A stretch of 64,000 nucleotides of DNA. It comes from Rhodocyclaceae bacterium. GTDB lineage: Bacteria; Pseudomonadota; Gammaproteobacteria; Burkholderiales; Rhodocyclaceae. Shown in pieces: positions 7,522-16,305 of the stretch (its first letter is position 1; the number at the start of each line of letters is the position of its first letter). Position numbers and translations under genes: made by a program. The notes beneath the pieces were generated by a model. The model saw only the letters and a list, made by a program, of their open reading frames with translations, had not been told where the DNA came from and made no database searches. The DNA lies in NCBI GenBank assembly GCA_016721505.1, contig JADKHX010000003.1:372001-436000 (forward strand), written 5' to 3'.

Positions 7522-8460
7522 ATAATGACTGAACAAAGTTTGCCGCTAGCCGGCATAGGCATCGCTGCGTTGGAACGAGATATCGGCGTGGGCAAGGACA
7601 CGCTTAGAGTGTGGGAGCGCCGCTACGGCTTTCCTAAGCCGCATCGTGATGCCATCGGTGAGCGGGTTTACCCAGCCGATCAAGTGGAGCATCTGCGTCT
7701 GATAAAACGCCTCATGGATCAAGGTCAGCGTCCCGGTGTTTTGCTGCGGATGCCACTGACCGAGCTTTGTGAGCAGTCTGCCAGCACGGCAATCGGTATC
7801 GGTGCCGATGAGGCAGTGGATTGGGTGATCCCGATGCTAAAAGCACGGGACGTGGATCATTTGCGCGCCGAGTTCGCTCAGCGATTAGCCCGCGATGGGC
7901 TGGAGCGTTTTGTCACTAAAACCGTGCCCGCGCTGAATCGTCGCATCGGTGATGGCTGGATGACCGGCGAAATTGAAATTTATGAAGAGCATTTGTACAC
8001 CGAGTTGATGCAAAACCAGCTCCGTTCGTCGATCTATGCGCTGGCCAGTCGTGGCAAGCGACCTCATGTGTTGCTCACCACGGTTAAAGACGAAGAACAC
8101 CTCTTGGGATTGCTGATGGCTGAAGCGCTGCTGGCGGCGAACGGTGCCTGGTGTCTCTCACTTGGTGCACAAACACCGACCAGCGATATCGTCGGTGCGA
8201 CCGTTGGTAGCACGATAGATATTGTGGCGCTGTCATTTTCTAGTGCCTATCCGTGGCGCAAGGCACGCAACGTTTTGGTTGAATTGCGCGCCGCGCTACC
8301 GGGAAATATCGAGTTGTGGGCCGGCGGTGCCGCACTAATCGGGCGTGAGCGCATGATTCCCAGTGTCGTGGTTTTGGAAACGCTTGGTCACATCGGCACG
8401 GCACTGACCAATTGGCGCAAGCTACGCGGTGGCGCAAGCTCTGAGCACGGAGCCACCTGA
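7513..8460 (+). CDS. litR: MerR-family CarH/LitR-type B12 photoreceptor repressor
   Basis: 315 residues (311 if started at the ATG at 7525). A MerR-type winged helix occupies ~15-75, with the recognition block LRVWERRYGFPKPHR. A helical bundle follows, with the Wx9EH signature (W149, E159, H160) that caps adenosylcobalamin in this family. The cobalamin-binding domain comes next, with ExHxxG (E194, H196, G199), SFS at 241-243 and WAGG at 269-272. Known members repress target promoters in the dark as AdoCbl-bound tetramers and fall apart in light. All key ligands are present, unlike in the B12-free class. It sits divergent to folE2 with three palindromes between. The stop overlaps the fabF start (TGATG). 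The symbol reflects family, not proven orthology. Confidence 0.88.
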   Translation: MDKIMTEQSLPLAGIGIAALERDIGVGKDTLRVWERRYGFPKPHRDAIGERVYPADQVEHLRLIKRLMDQGQRPGVLLRMPLTELCEQSASTAIGIGADEAVDWVIPMLKARDVDHLRAEFAQRLARDGLERFVTKTVPALNRRIGDGWMTGEIEIYEEHLYTELMQNQLRSSIYALASRGKRPHVLLTTVKDEEHLLGLLMAEALLAANGAWCLSLGAQTPTSDIVGATVGSTIDIVALSFSSAYPWRKARNVLVELRAALPGNIELWAGGAALIGRERMIPSVVVLETLGHIGTALTNWRKLRGGASSEHGAT

Positions 8461-9695
8461 TGCAAAAGCGTCGTGTTGTGGTGACCGGGCTGGGCATGGT
8501 TTCGCCCATCGGTAATTCGATCAATGAAGTTTGGGACAATCTACTTCATGGGGTCAGTGGCGTTGGCGCTGTGTCACGTTTTGACGCGTCTTCGATGACG
8601 ATCCAGATTGCCGCAGAGGTAAAAAACTTCGTTGTTGCAGATTGGATGCCGCCAAAGGAAATCCGGCGCTCGGATAAATTCATTCACTATGGCCTCGCCG
8701 CAGCAAAGATGGCATTGGCAGATGCTGACCTTGTGATCGATGCGTCGAATGCTGAACGTGTCGGCGTGAATATGGGCTCGGGCACTGGTGGCTTGCAGAT
8801 GATTGAAGACAACATCCGTGAAATGATTGCCAAAGGACCGAAGCGAATTTCACCGTTCTTTGTTCCCGGCGCGATTATTAATATGGTGGCCGGAATGATC
8901 TCGATTCAGTTCGGCGCCAAGGGACCAAACATGTCCATGGTATCGTCCTGTGCCACTAGTGCGCATTGCATCGGTGATGCCGGACGAGTGATTGAATACG
9001 GCGATGCAGACGTAATGATTGCCGGTGGCGCCGAAGCCCCAATCAGTATGACCGGCATTGGCGGTTTCTCAGCACTCAAGGCGCTCTCACAACGTAACGA
9101 TGATCCAACTACCGCCAGCCGGCCATTCGATCAAGATCGCGATGGCTTTGTGCTTGGCGAAGGTGCCGGCGTGTTAATTCTTGAGGAATACGAACACGCA
9201 AAAAAGCGTGGTGCACGTATCTATGCCGAACTTGCAGGTATGGGCATGAGCTCAGATGCCAGCCACATTACCGCACCCGATATGGATGGTCCGCGTCGTG
9301 CGATTCACGCTGCGCTACGTAACGCGGGCGCAAATGCCAATGATGTCAACTACGTAAACGCGCATGGCACCTCGACCCCGCTCGGCGATGTCAACGAAAC
9401 AACGGCGATCAAGGCAGCCTTGGGTGACCACGCCTACAAAGTCGCGGTGAATGCGACAAAATCCATGCACGGACATTTACTCGGTGCCGCAGGGGGAATT
9501 GAAGCGGTTATCACGACGCTGGCAATTCATCATCAAGTATCGCCACCAACGATGAATATTTTCAATCAAGATCCGGCCTGCGATCTGGACTACGTGGCGC
9601 AAAGCGGGCGCGACATGAAAATTGATCTGGCGCTCTCCAATTCGTTTGGATTCGGCGGCACCAACGCCGTACTGGCATTTCGAAAGCTGAACTAG
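8460..9695 (+). CDS. fabF: beta-ketoacyl-ACP synthase II (FabF-like)
   Basis: 411 residues, full family length. The nucleophile Cys lies in VSSCATSAHCIGDAG, and the two catalytic histidines in NAHGTSTPLGD and NATKSMHGHLLGAAGG. The glycine-rich C-terminal loop SNSFGFGGTNA is also present. The enzyme condenses malonyl-ACP with a growing acyl-ACP in the cytosol. No acyl carrier protein or fabG lies beside it. It is instead coupled to the CarH/LitR-type gene through a TGATG overlap, which suggests a second, regulated FabF that adjusts chain length or unsaturation together with the light-response operon. Ends 7 bp from a convergent gene. Confidence 0.9.
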   Translation: MQKRRVVVTGLGMVSPIGNSINEVWDNLLHGVSGVGAVSRFDASSMTIQIAAEVKNFVVADWMPPKEIRRSDKFIHYGLAAAKMALADADLVIDASNAERVGVNMGSGTGGLQMIEDNIREMIAKGPKRISPFFVPGAIINMVAGMISIQFGAKGPNMSMVSSCATSAHCIGDAGRVIEYGDADVMIAGGAEAPISMTGIGGFSALKALSQRNDDPTTASRPFDQDRDGFVLGEGAGVLILEEYEHAKKRGARIYAELAGMGMSSDASHITAPDMDGPRRAIHAALRNAGANANDVNYVNAHGTSTPLGDVNETTAIKAALGDHAYKVAVNATKSMHGHLLGAAGGIEAVITTLAIHHQVSPPTMNIFNQDPACDLDYVAQSGRDMKIDLALSNSFGFGGTNAVLAFRKLN

Positions 9696-9702
9696 TTTGC
9701 CG

Positions 9703-10629
9703 CTAGCCAAACACGAAGGCCCAAACGATTATTGTCAGTAGCGTGATTCCCAGAATCACTGCGTAGACAATGCTCAATCCCAGCCACCGACAGAAAGTGG
9801 ACCACTTTGTACCGCCATACACTGCGTGGGCGGCCATGAAGGAGTAAATCGGAATGGCGATGACCGCTGGAATTCCGGTAAGTTGAACAATCAACATGGC
9901 AAACCAAAATGCATGTAGGTGCAGCGCGAATATCAGATGTTCGGTCCAGCGCATATGGCGTCTGAAATAAACTATTTTTAGAAATCCGGCGAATAGCGGC
10001 AAGAGCAAAAACATTGCCGTTCCCGCGTAACTTAAGGTGAGTTCCGGCAAGCCTTGAACGCGCTTGGCAATGGCTTTGGGTTCAAGTACAAAGCGGTCTT
10101 TGAGGCGGGCACACAACGAATCAGGCAGTCCAGAACACACTAATTTGTTGTCTTGAATTTTGAGGGTGACTTTGCCGATGCTGACAACGGTTCCTTCGTT
10201 TTTTTCCGGGCTATCTATCGTGATTTTGGATTCAATTTGCGCCAGCGTTGGCGCTTGCAGCAGCATCACTACGCGCATCAGCAAAAGTGCGATGACGCTC
10301 ATCGTGATGAACAGGCGCAAAGGCAAAACATAATGACGACGACGGCCGTTTAAATATTCAAGCGTCAGCTGCCCGGGTCGAAACAATAACAGCTTTAGTG
10401 TTCGCCACAACGCACCTTCGGTCGCCAGAACACTGCCACCAAATTGCTGTGCGAATTCGATCACGGTCGGTGGTTTGAGTGTGGTTTCTTGTCCGCAATG
10501 ACCACAGTAATTGGGTAGTGGATGCTCAATGTGATGAGCACAGTTGGGGCAGACATGCGCGGCTAACGCGGCTTCGCCACTATTCGCTGGCGCTGCGTCT
10601 TCTTCAGTTTGTGTATCGGCGATGCTCAC
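9703..10629 (-). CDS. DUF3667-like membrane protein with zinc ribbon
   Basis: 308 residues. The N-terminal Cys4 ribbon (CPNCAHHIEHPLPNYCGHCG at about 27-46) is followed by a conserved stretch (LWRTLKLLLFRPGQLTLEYL, then GRRRHYVLPLRLFI) and about five hydrophobic segments. I recall this combination in DUF3667 proteins, which have no known function. The start overlaps the folA stop by 4 bp (ATGA), so it is co-transcribed with thyA-pgi-lipase-folA. The central part (about 120-200) is polar and probably extracytoplasmic. Confidence 0.65.
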   Translation of the reverse strand: MSIADTQTEEDAAPANSGEAALAAHVCPNCAHHIEHPLPNYCGHCGQETTLKPPTVIEFAQQFGGSVLATEGALWRTLKLLLFRPGQLTLEYLNGRRRHYVLPLRLFITMSVIALLLMRVVMLLQAPTLAQIESKITIDSPEKNEGTVVSIGKVTLKIQDNKLVCSGLPDSLCARLKDRFVLEPKAIAKRVQGLPELTLSYAGTAMFLLLPLFAGFLKIVYFRRHMRWTEHLIFALHLHAFWFAMLIVQLTGIPAVIAIPIYSFMAAHAVYGGTKWSTFCRWLGLSIVYAVILGITLLTIIVWAFVFG

Positions 10630-11180
10630 GGCGTATTGCGCCGATAAGTGACGAAATCGTAGTCGAGATTCGCCGCAGCATCGTGATGAGATGTGCGTGC
10701 CGTTTCACGCCATAAGCTGCGATCAAATGGTGGAAACCAAACATCGCCAACGATTTCTGCGGCGACTTCGGTAAGTTCAAGTTGCGTTGCAAGGGGCATC
10801 GCCAAGGCATAAATTTCTGCGCCGCCAATTACGAAAGCGGGTGCGTCACCGACCATCGTCAATGCGGCATCAAGGCTAGCGACCACGCTCGCGCCGACCG
10901 CAGCGTAGTTCGCTTGCCGCGTGATGACAATATTGTGTCGCCCCGGCAATGCGCGCGGCAGTGATTCCCATGTTTTGCGCCCCATGACGATGGCATGGTT
11001 CATAGTCAGCGCTTTGAAGCGTTTTAGATCTTCGGGCAGGCGAAATGGCAAACGATTTTCGATGCCAATGACGCCGTTGCGGGCGACGGCGGCGATGAGG
11101 GTGAGGGTTGCGCCCGCCCCTTCTCTCCGATCCTCGCCCGCGAGGGAAGAGGGGGTGTTCGCTAAGTGTTCGGCGTTCAT
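10626..11180 (-). CDS. folA: dihydrofolate reductase with repeat-derived N-terminus
   Basis: The DHFR body is complete from TLTLIAAVARNGVIG onward: RLPFRLPEDLKRFKALT carries the catalytic acidic residue, then come the NADPH-binding segments VMGRKTWESLP and FVIGGAEIYALA. It reduces dihydrofolate for the thyA product made in the same operon. The nearest ATG (11180) gives 184 residues, of which the first ~26 (MNAEHLANTPSSLAGEDRRE...) precede the conserved core and are largely encoded by the palindromic repeat at 11117-11154. I saw no nearer ATG or GTG. A start at 11246 would read into the upstream gene. So the N-terminal extension is probably real and recent. Confidence 0.85.
   Translation of the reverse strand: MNAEHLANTPSSLAGEDRREGAGATLTLIAAVARNGVIGIENRLPFRLPEDLKRFKALTMNHAIVMGRKTWESLPRALPGRHNIVITRQANYAAVGASVVASLDAALTMVGDAPAFVIGGAEIYALAMPLATQLELTEVAAEIVGDVWFPPFDRSLWRETARTSHHDAAANLDYDFVTYRRNTP
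11117..11154. repeat. imperfect palindromic (REP-like) element at folA 5' end
   Basis: C/T-rich and G/A-rich arms (CCCCTTCTCT and a matching GGAAGAGGGG) surround a perfect inner stem CTCGC-CC-GCGAG at 11133-11144. The element lies inside the N-terminal codons of folA. Similar short GC-rich palindromes are common intergenic repeats in betaproteobacteria; only one copy is seen here. Confidence 0.55.
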
Positions 11181-11188
11181 ATGTATCT

Positions 11189-11215
11189 CATCAGTTGGTG
11201 CTGGTAAGACGCCGT
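11189..11215 (-). repeat. dispersed 27-bp repeat, copy 3 (lipase/folA junction)
   Basis: Core CAGCACCAACT on the minus strand with arm ACGGCGTCTTAC. Its outer end touches the last base of the lipase stop codon (11215-11217), and its other end is 9 bp before the folA ATG, so it forms almost the whole intergenic space. Confidence 0.85.
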
Positions 11216-12177
11216 CAAGCGACCCAACCGGTATGTGTTTGAACAAAACGAGTGATGCTTTTCAGTGCGGCGTCAGCCTGCGGGAGTTTTGCCAGCGCCT
11301 GAAATACATGCGGCAGGTTTTGCCACAATTCGAGTTCGACGACAACGCCATCTTGGTGTGCGCGTGCGGCGGCGCGTACCGATTCATCGCACAACATTTC
11401 AGTATTGCTGGCTTGGAAAAAAATTGGCGGCAGGCCGGTGAAATCGGCAAAAACAGGTGAAGCGTCAATGTTCAAAAGCTGCTCGGGATTGAGATAGTGC
11501 GGACGCAAACCGAGCATCGCTTCCAGAGTGAACATCGGATCTATCGATTCATTGCTGACCAGGCTGGCGCTACTCAAAGTGAAATCCACAAACGGTGAAA
11601 TCGCTACCGCACAAGCGGGCAAGCGTTGGTCGGCCACCTTCAGCCGATGCAGCGTGGCGAGCGTTAAATTGCCTCCGGCCGAATCGCCACCAATGACTAT
11701 ATTTTTGCTGTCGACACCTTGCGCCAATAGCCAACGATACGCGGTCTCGCAATCGTCAGCGCCAGCGGGGTAGCGATGCTCAGGGGCGAGGCGGTAGTCG
11801 ACCAACAACACCCGTGCGTTGAGGTGGCGCGCCCAGCGCGCCATCATCGCTGCATAGGTGCGCGGAAAATGAAACATCCACGCGCCACCATGGAGATAAA
11901 AAATGACTCGCTCAGGACGCGATTCGGGCAAATCTATCCATGTCGCTTTGACGCCGTCACAATCTACCTGCGTGACACGTGCGGCGGGATCGGGGTGCGC
12001 ATATTTTTGATCCAGCCGAATTTGCATTGCGCGCAGTTTGAAGACATCTGCGTCAGGTTTCATTGCGCGTTTGATGAGCCAACGTAAAATCAGATTGAGC
12101 AGCGCGCGAATGAATGGTGCACGCCGGTCGTCGATTAGACGTGCGTAGGAAGGTAAGGCGGTGGCGGCTTGGCTCAT
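11215..12177 (-). CDS. alpha/beta hydrolase, hormone-sensitive-lipase family
   Basis: 320 residues. It has the oxyanion motif HGGAW followed about 70 residues later by the nucleophile elbow GGDSAGGN, the standard pair of the HSL/acetyl-hydrolase family. A C-terminal acidic residue and histidine (around LPHVFQAL) complete the triad. Such enzymes hydrolyse short-chain esters in the cytosol. It sits 29 bp after pgi and just before folA, in one transcription unit. Natural substrate unknown. Confidence 0.85.
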   Translation of the reverse strand: MSQAATALPSYARLIDDRRAPFIRALLNLILRWLIKRAMKPDADVFKLRAMQIRLDQKYAHPDPAARVTQVDCDGVKATWIDLPESRPERVIFYLHGGAWMFHFPRTYAAMMARWARHLNARVLLVDYRLAPEHRYPAGADDCETAYRWLLAQGVDSKNIVIGGDSAGGNLTLATLHRLKVADQRLPACAVAISPFVDFTLSSASLVSNESIDPMFTLEAMLGLRPHYLNPEQLLNIDASPVFADFTGLPPIFFQASNTEMLCDESVRAAARAHQDGVVVELELWQNLPHVFQALAKLPQADAALKSITRFVQTHTGWVA

Positions 12178-12206
12178 TGAATTTTCGTGAGGTTTGTAAG
12201 AAGTAT

Positions 12207-13820
12207 CTACCTGCGACTCGCCGCAATCAGTCCTGCCGTTGAGCTATCGACCCCCTCTATCGGCGTGCGGCCTTCAAGCATTGGTAGTAGGCGATTGGCG
12301 AGTTGTTTGCCTAGCTCGACACCGAATTGATCGAATGAATTCACATTCCATAATGCGCCTAGCGTAAAGACTTTGTGTTCGTAAAGCGCGATGAGTTGGC
12401 CGAGTGAAAATGGATTGAGGCGGTCTAGCAATAGTGTGGTCGAGGGTTGATTGCCGAGGAATGTTTTGTAAGCTGCGAGCGACGGAATATCGCCAGTTGG
12501 TGCTGACGACACGCCGTGATCTAAGCGTCCAATCATCAGTGCCTCGCTTTGCGCGAAACAGTGCGACAACAGCTTCGCGTGATGCTCGGGTAAATCGAAA
12601 TCCGGCGTGATAAAGGTGATGAATTCGCATGGTACCAACCGGCCGCCTTGGTGAATCAATTGATAAAACGCATGCTGCCCGTTGGTGCCGGCTTCGCCCC
12701 ACACTATGGGTGCGCTGGCATATTGCAGCGGGTTTCCGTCGCGGTCGATGCGTTTGCCGTTAGACTCCATTTCCAATTGCTGCAAAAAGCGCGGCAAGAG
12801 CTCAAGCGATTGACTGTAAGGTAGCAGCGCGCGCGTCTGTGCGCCGAGAAAATTAGTATTCCAAACTTCGAGCAAGGCCAGCGTTGCCGGTAAATTGTGT
12901 TCCACCGGTGCGGCAAAAAAATGCTGATCCATTGTTTCAGCACCAGCCAAAAACTGGCGGAAATTCTCCATCCCTATTGCCAACGCCAGAGCCAAGCCTA
13001 TCGCTGACCACACAGAAAAACGGCCACCAACCCAATCCCAAAATTCAAAACTGTTTTCGGGGTTGATACCGAATTCAGCGATGGCTTTTAAGTTAGTCGA
13101 CACGGCGACAAAATGCTTTGCCACCGCCGCTTCGCCAAGCGCAGCGACCAGCCATGCGCGTGCTGAGGCGGCATTTTGCATAGTCTCTTGCGTGGTAAAA
13201 GTTTTGCTGGCGATGATAAATAGCGTGTTCGCTGGGGCACAAGTTTCCAGAACGCCAGCCAGATCAGCCGCATCGACATTGGAGACAAAATCGACGCGAA
13301 TATTTTTGTTGTGATGCGCGGCCAGTGCGCGCGCCGCCATCTTGGGGCCGAGATCAGAGCCGCCGATACCGATGTTCACAATTTGTCGAATCGGCTCCCC
13401 GGTCGCTCCGCGCCAAGCGCCGCCATGAATATCCGCGCAAAATTTTTCCATCTGCTGCAACACGCGATGCACATCCGGTATCAGGTTTTTTCCACCCACA
13501 TTGACTGGCGCATTGCCGCTCTGGCGCAACGCGGTGTGCATCACCGCGCGGCCTTCGGTGTGGTTGATCAATTCACCCGCGCGCATGCGTGCTGCCAACG
13601 CCGGAACTTCGGCGGCGTGCCATAGCGCATGCAGCGCAGCCAAGATTTCAGCATTGATCCGTTGCTTGGAAAAATCCAGCAAGATGCCATCGTGTTGCAG
13701 CGAAAAGCGCTCGAAGCGTTGCGCATCCTTGGCGAACAAATCACGCAGATGCGTTGTGCCAAATGCCTTGGCGTGCTGCTGCAATTGCGTCCATGCGGCT
13801 GAGTTTTTCGCTGCCATCAA
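12207..13820 (-). CDS. pgi: glucose-6-phosphate isomerase
   Basis: 537 residues. It carries the phosphate-binding block NIGIGGSDLGP, the signature FSVWSAIGLALAL, the catalytic region GTNGQHAFYQLIHQG, and the C-terminal FDQFGVELGKQLANRLLP. It interconverts glucose-6-phosphate and fructose-6-phosphate. A 27-bp repeat copy encodes H-G-V-S-S-A-P-T-G near residues 435-444, in the variable loop between SEALMIGR and FLGNQPSTTLL. This loop looks several residues shorter than in pgi sequences I recall. Follows thyA by 2 bp. Confidence 0.95.
   Translation of the reverse strand: MMAAKNSAAWTQLQQHAKAFGTTHLRDLFAKDAQRFERFSLQHDGILLDFSKQRINAEILAALHALWHAAEVPALAARMRAGELINHTEGRAVMHTALRQSGNAPVNVGGKNLIPDVHRVLQQMEKFCADIHGGAWRGATGEPIRQIVNIGIGGSDLGPKMAARALAAHHNKNIRVDFVSNVDAADLAGVLETCAPANTLFIIASKTFTTQETMQNAASARAWLVAALGEAAVAKHFVAVSTNLKAIAEFGINPENSFEFWDWVGGRFSVWSAIGLALALAIGMENFRQFLAGAETMDQHFFAAPVEHNLPATLALLEVWNTNFLGAQTRALLPYSQSLELLPRFLQQLEMESNGKRIDRDGNPLQYASAPIVWGEAGTNGQHAFYQLIHQGGRLVPCEFITFITPDFDLPEHHAKLLSHCFAQSEALMIGRLDHGVSSAPTGDIPSLAAYKTFLGNQPSTTLLLDRLNPFSLGQLIALYEHKVFTLGALWNVNSFDQFGVELGKQLANRLLPMLEGRTPIEGVDSSTAGLIAASRR
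12491..12517 (-). repeat. dispersed 27-bp repeat, copy 4 (in pgi)
   Basis: Arm ACGGCGTGTCGT, core CAGCACCAACT, end GGCG. It is in the same orientation as pgi, translated as H-G-V-S-S-A-P-T-G. Confidence 0.9.
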
Positions 13821-13822
13821 AG

Positions 13823-14647
13823 CTAAACCGCCACTGGCGCCGGGATATGCGGGTGCGGGTCATATCCACTGAGGGTGAAGTCTTCAAACTTGAAGGCGAA
13901 AATATCTTTCACTTCGGGATTCAAAGTCATCGTCGGCAACGCCCGCAAATCGCGCGAAAGTTGCAATTCGGTTTGCGCCAAGTGGTTGCTATACAAATGA
14001 CAATCGCCGCCTGTCCAAATAAATTCGCCAGGCGCGTAGCCACATACTTGCGCGACCATCAGTGTGAATAGCGCGTAAGAAGCGATGTTGAACGGCACGC
14101 CCAAAAATATATCTGCGCTACGCTGATAGAGCTGGCACGAGAGCTTGCCATTCGCCACATAAAACTGAAACAGTGCATGGCAAGGCGGCAATTTCATTTT
14201 TGGAATATCGGAAGGATTCCACGCGCTGACGATATGCCGACGCGAATCGGGGTTTTTTTTCAGACCGTCGATGAGCTGAGTGATTTGGTCGACTTCCTTT
14301 CCTTCCGCTCCAGGCCAATGCCGCCATTGATGACCGTAGACCGGACCCAAATTGCCATCGGCATCGGCCCAGTCATCCCAAATCGAGACCCCGTTTTCCT
14401 TCAGGTATTTGATGTTGGTGTCGCCACGTAAGAACCACAGCAGTTCGTAAATGATTGAGCGCGTATGCAATTTTTTTGTGGTCAGCAAAGGAAAACCGGC
14501 GGCCAAATCAAAGCGCATTTGCCAGCCAAACACAGAGCGGGTGCCGGTGCCGGTGCGGTCGGATTTTTCCTGACCGTGGGTTTGCACGTGGCGCATTAAA
14601 TCCAGATATTGCTGCATGGCGTCGTCGCTGTTAATTGGATGCCTCAT
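13823..14647 (-). CDS. thyA: thymidylate synthase
   Basis: 274 residues, close to the usual 264. The active-site Cys lies in KLPPCHALFQFYV, the dUMP-binding QRSADIFLGVPFNIASYA is intact, and so is the C-terminal FAFKFEDFTLSGYDPHPHI. It methylates dUMP with methylenetetrahydrofolate and releases dihydrofolate, which the folA product of the same operon reduces. First gene of the thyA-pgi-lipase-folA-DUF3667 series. The 143 bp upstream are shared with a divergent gene. Confidence 0.97.
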   Translation of the reverse strand: MRHPINSDDAMQQYLDLMRHVQTHGQEKSDRTGTGTRSVFGWQMRFDLAAGFPLLTTKKLHTRSIIYELLWFLRGDTNIKYLKENGVSIWDDWADADGNLGPVYGHQWRHWPGAEGKEVDQITQLIDGLKKNPDSRRHIVSAWNPSDIPKMKLPPCHALFQFYVANGKLSCQLYQRSADIFLGVPFNIASYALFTLMVAQVCGYAPGEFIWTGGDCHLYSNHLAQTELQLSRDLRALPTMTLNPEVKDIFAFKFEDFTLSGYDPHPHIPAPVAV

Positions 14648-14790
14648 GTTAACGGATATAGCGTTCAGCCACGCCGAAAATCATTGCGTTTGTGCGCCGC
14701 AATATGCTGTTTTCTGTCGCTGGTGGTGGTATCTTGGACGCTCGCAGTGCCAAACATTTCGAACCGGTCGGAATTCAAGCGAACTAGCTT

Positions 14791-16305
14791 ATGAGCGTCT
14801 TCGGTATTTTTTCCAGCAAAGTAAGTCACCCCCTAGCCGATCCACGGGAGACAAAGCGTATCTGCGCCGATCTTGTGGCGCGCGAACCGCTGAGTGCGCT
14901 CGAAGAGGCTGCGGTCTGGCTTGAAGCCCTGGTTGAGTTTGATGACATCAAGTTGTCGCTCCGACTTGAGCGAATAATGCAAATCGATGATGCCGCGACT
15001 CCACAAGCGCGTCGTCTGACAAGGCAGTACTTATCCCGCATGACTGGCGCCGAGACTCAGCGCAGCAGTGAAAGTAGCCTATGGGACGCCGGGTTTGCTT
15101 ACTGGTCGAAGCTCGCTGAGGCCTACAGAGGCTGCTTAAGCCGATTTGATTCACCCGGAGTCGATTCAGAGAGCAAAAAAACTGTTAAGACAAACTTGCT
15201 GCCGATCTATGCCCGCTTGATTCATGCGCATGCAGAGTGTCGCAAATATGAGCTGTATCACTACAAACCAGCTGGTGCTGATTTTTGGGCTGCGGTCGGT
15301 GAGGTTTATTGGCGTGCGGTCGCTTCAAAATTGGAATCGCGAGAAGTCGAGCTTTATCCGAATCAAGGTATCAGCAGTATTGAGCTTGAGTATCTAAAAA
15401 TATTGCTGTTGCATTCGTCTTCGCCAGACAAGCTCGGCTTGGTCGAAATTGATATCGCTAGCCGCCTCCTTTCGCATTTTTTGCACTGGTTTATTTTCAC
15501 CAAAGAACTACGTCGCGACAATATGTACTGGGTGGACATTACCAAGCCGTTGCCACCGACACGCATGGCCAAAACGCCAGAACCTAGTGCGACCTTGCGG
15601 TTTTTTAGCGGCGGCGGAGCTTTAGTTGCGATTGACGAATTAATCGAAGTAATCAAGCGCGATAAGCGCGTTCCTGCCAACGTTGTACTCGGTGCGCAAT
15701 ATGATGCCGATACAGTGACACGCGTGCTCCAACACTTGTCGCGCTATTGGTCGCCCACCCCGCCCACACGAAGTCACGCCAGACGACCGGTCAAATCTGG
15801 ATTGCATGTTGCGTATGGGCTCGCATCATCGCGTCGTCACATCACCGGTGATGTCGGAAGTGCTAATGGACTGTATCGTTGGGAGGCCGATGACGTAAGC
15901 CTCGGTGGAATGAGTGCGCGAATTTGCGAAGGTCGGCAAGAGTGGGTCAGTATCGGCGTCTTGCTGGCAGTGCAAGCTGAGGGCGGCAACAATTGGGTAG
16001 CAGGCGTGGTGCGTCGCTATGTTCGCACGGATGCCCGTCAGGGCAGCGTTGGGATCCAAACGATTTCCTTGTCTCCGCGCGGCGTTATTGCCGATGCCGG
16101 CGGCATCCAAACCGAAGCATTGTTATTGGATCTGCCAGTGGTTGGCGAATACGCGCGAATGGCGCTGCCACCGGCGGCGCTGGAAGATAAAGTCGCGCTG
16201 CAATTTGCGCTCGATGACAAAAACGCACGATTGCATCCACGCGAAGTACTCGAAAGCGGTCCTGGCTACGTGGTGGCTAACTTTTTCGTTCAGTCGTTTA
16301 GTTAG
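14791..16305 (+). CDS. uncharacterised betaproteobacterial protein with possible PilZ-like C-terminus
   Basis: 504 residues, no signal peptide or membrane segment. The N-terminal ~270 residues are predicted helical and rich in Trp and Tyr. The C-terminal third has a short motif pattern (DVSLGGMSARI, then WVSIGVLLAVQ, NNWVAGVVRRYVRT, VGIQTIS) that resembles the beta-strand core of a PilZ domain. The usual RxxxR c-di-GMP contact is not obvious. I do not recognise a characterised homologue. It is divergent from thyA and its last codons overlap the convergent mog gene by 4 bp. A diguanylate cyclase lies 4 kb away, which is only circumstantial. Confidence 0.7.
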   Translation: MSVFGIFSSKVSHPLADPRETKRICADLVAREPLSALEEAAVWLEALVEFDDIKLSLRLERIMQIDDAATPQARRLTRQYLSRMTGAETQRSSESSLWDAGFAYWSKLAEAYRGCLSRFDSPGVDSESKKTVKTNLLPIYARLIHAHAECRKYELYHYKPAGADFWAAVGEVYWRAVASKLESREVELYPNQGISSIELEYLKILLLHSSSPDKLGLVEIDIASRLLSHFLHWFIFTKELRRDNMYWVDITKPLPPTRMAKTPEPSATLRFFSGGGALVAIDELIEVIKRDKRVPANVVLGAQYDADTVTRVLQHLSRYWSPTPPTRSHARRPVKSGLHVAYGLASSRRHITGDVGSANGLYRWEADDVSLGGMSARICEGRQEWVSIGVLLAVQAEGGNNWVAGVVRRYVRTDARQGSVGIQTISLSPRGVIADAGGIQTEALLLDLPVVGEYARMALPPAALEDKVALQFALDDKNARLHPREVLESGPGYVVANFFVQSFS

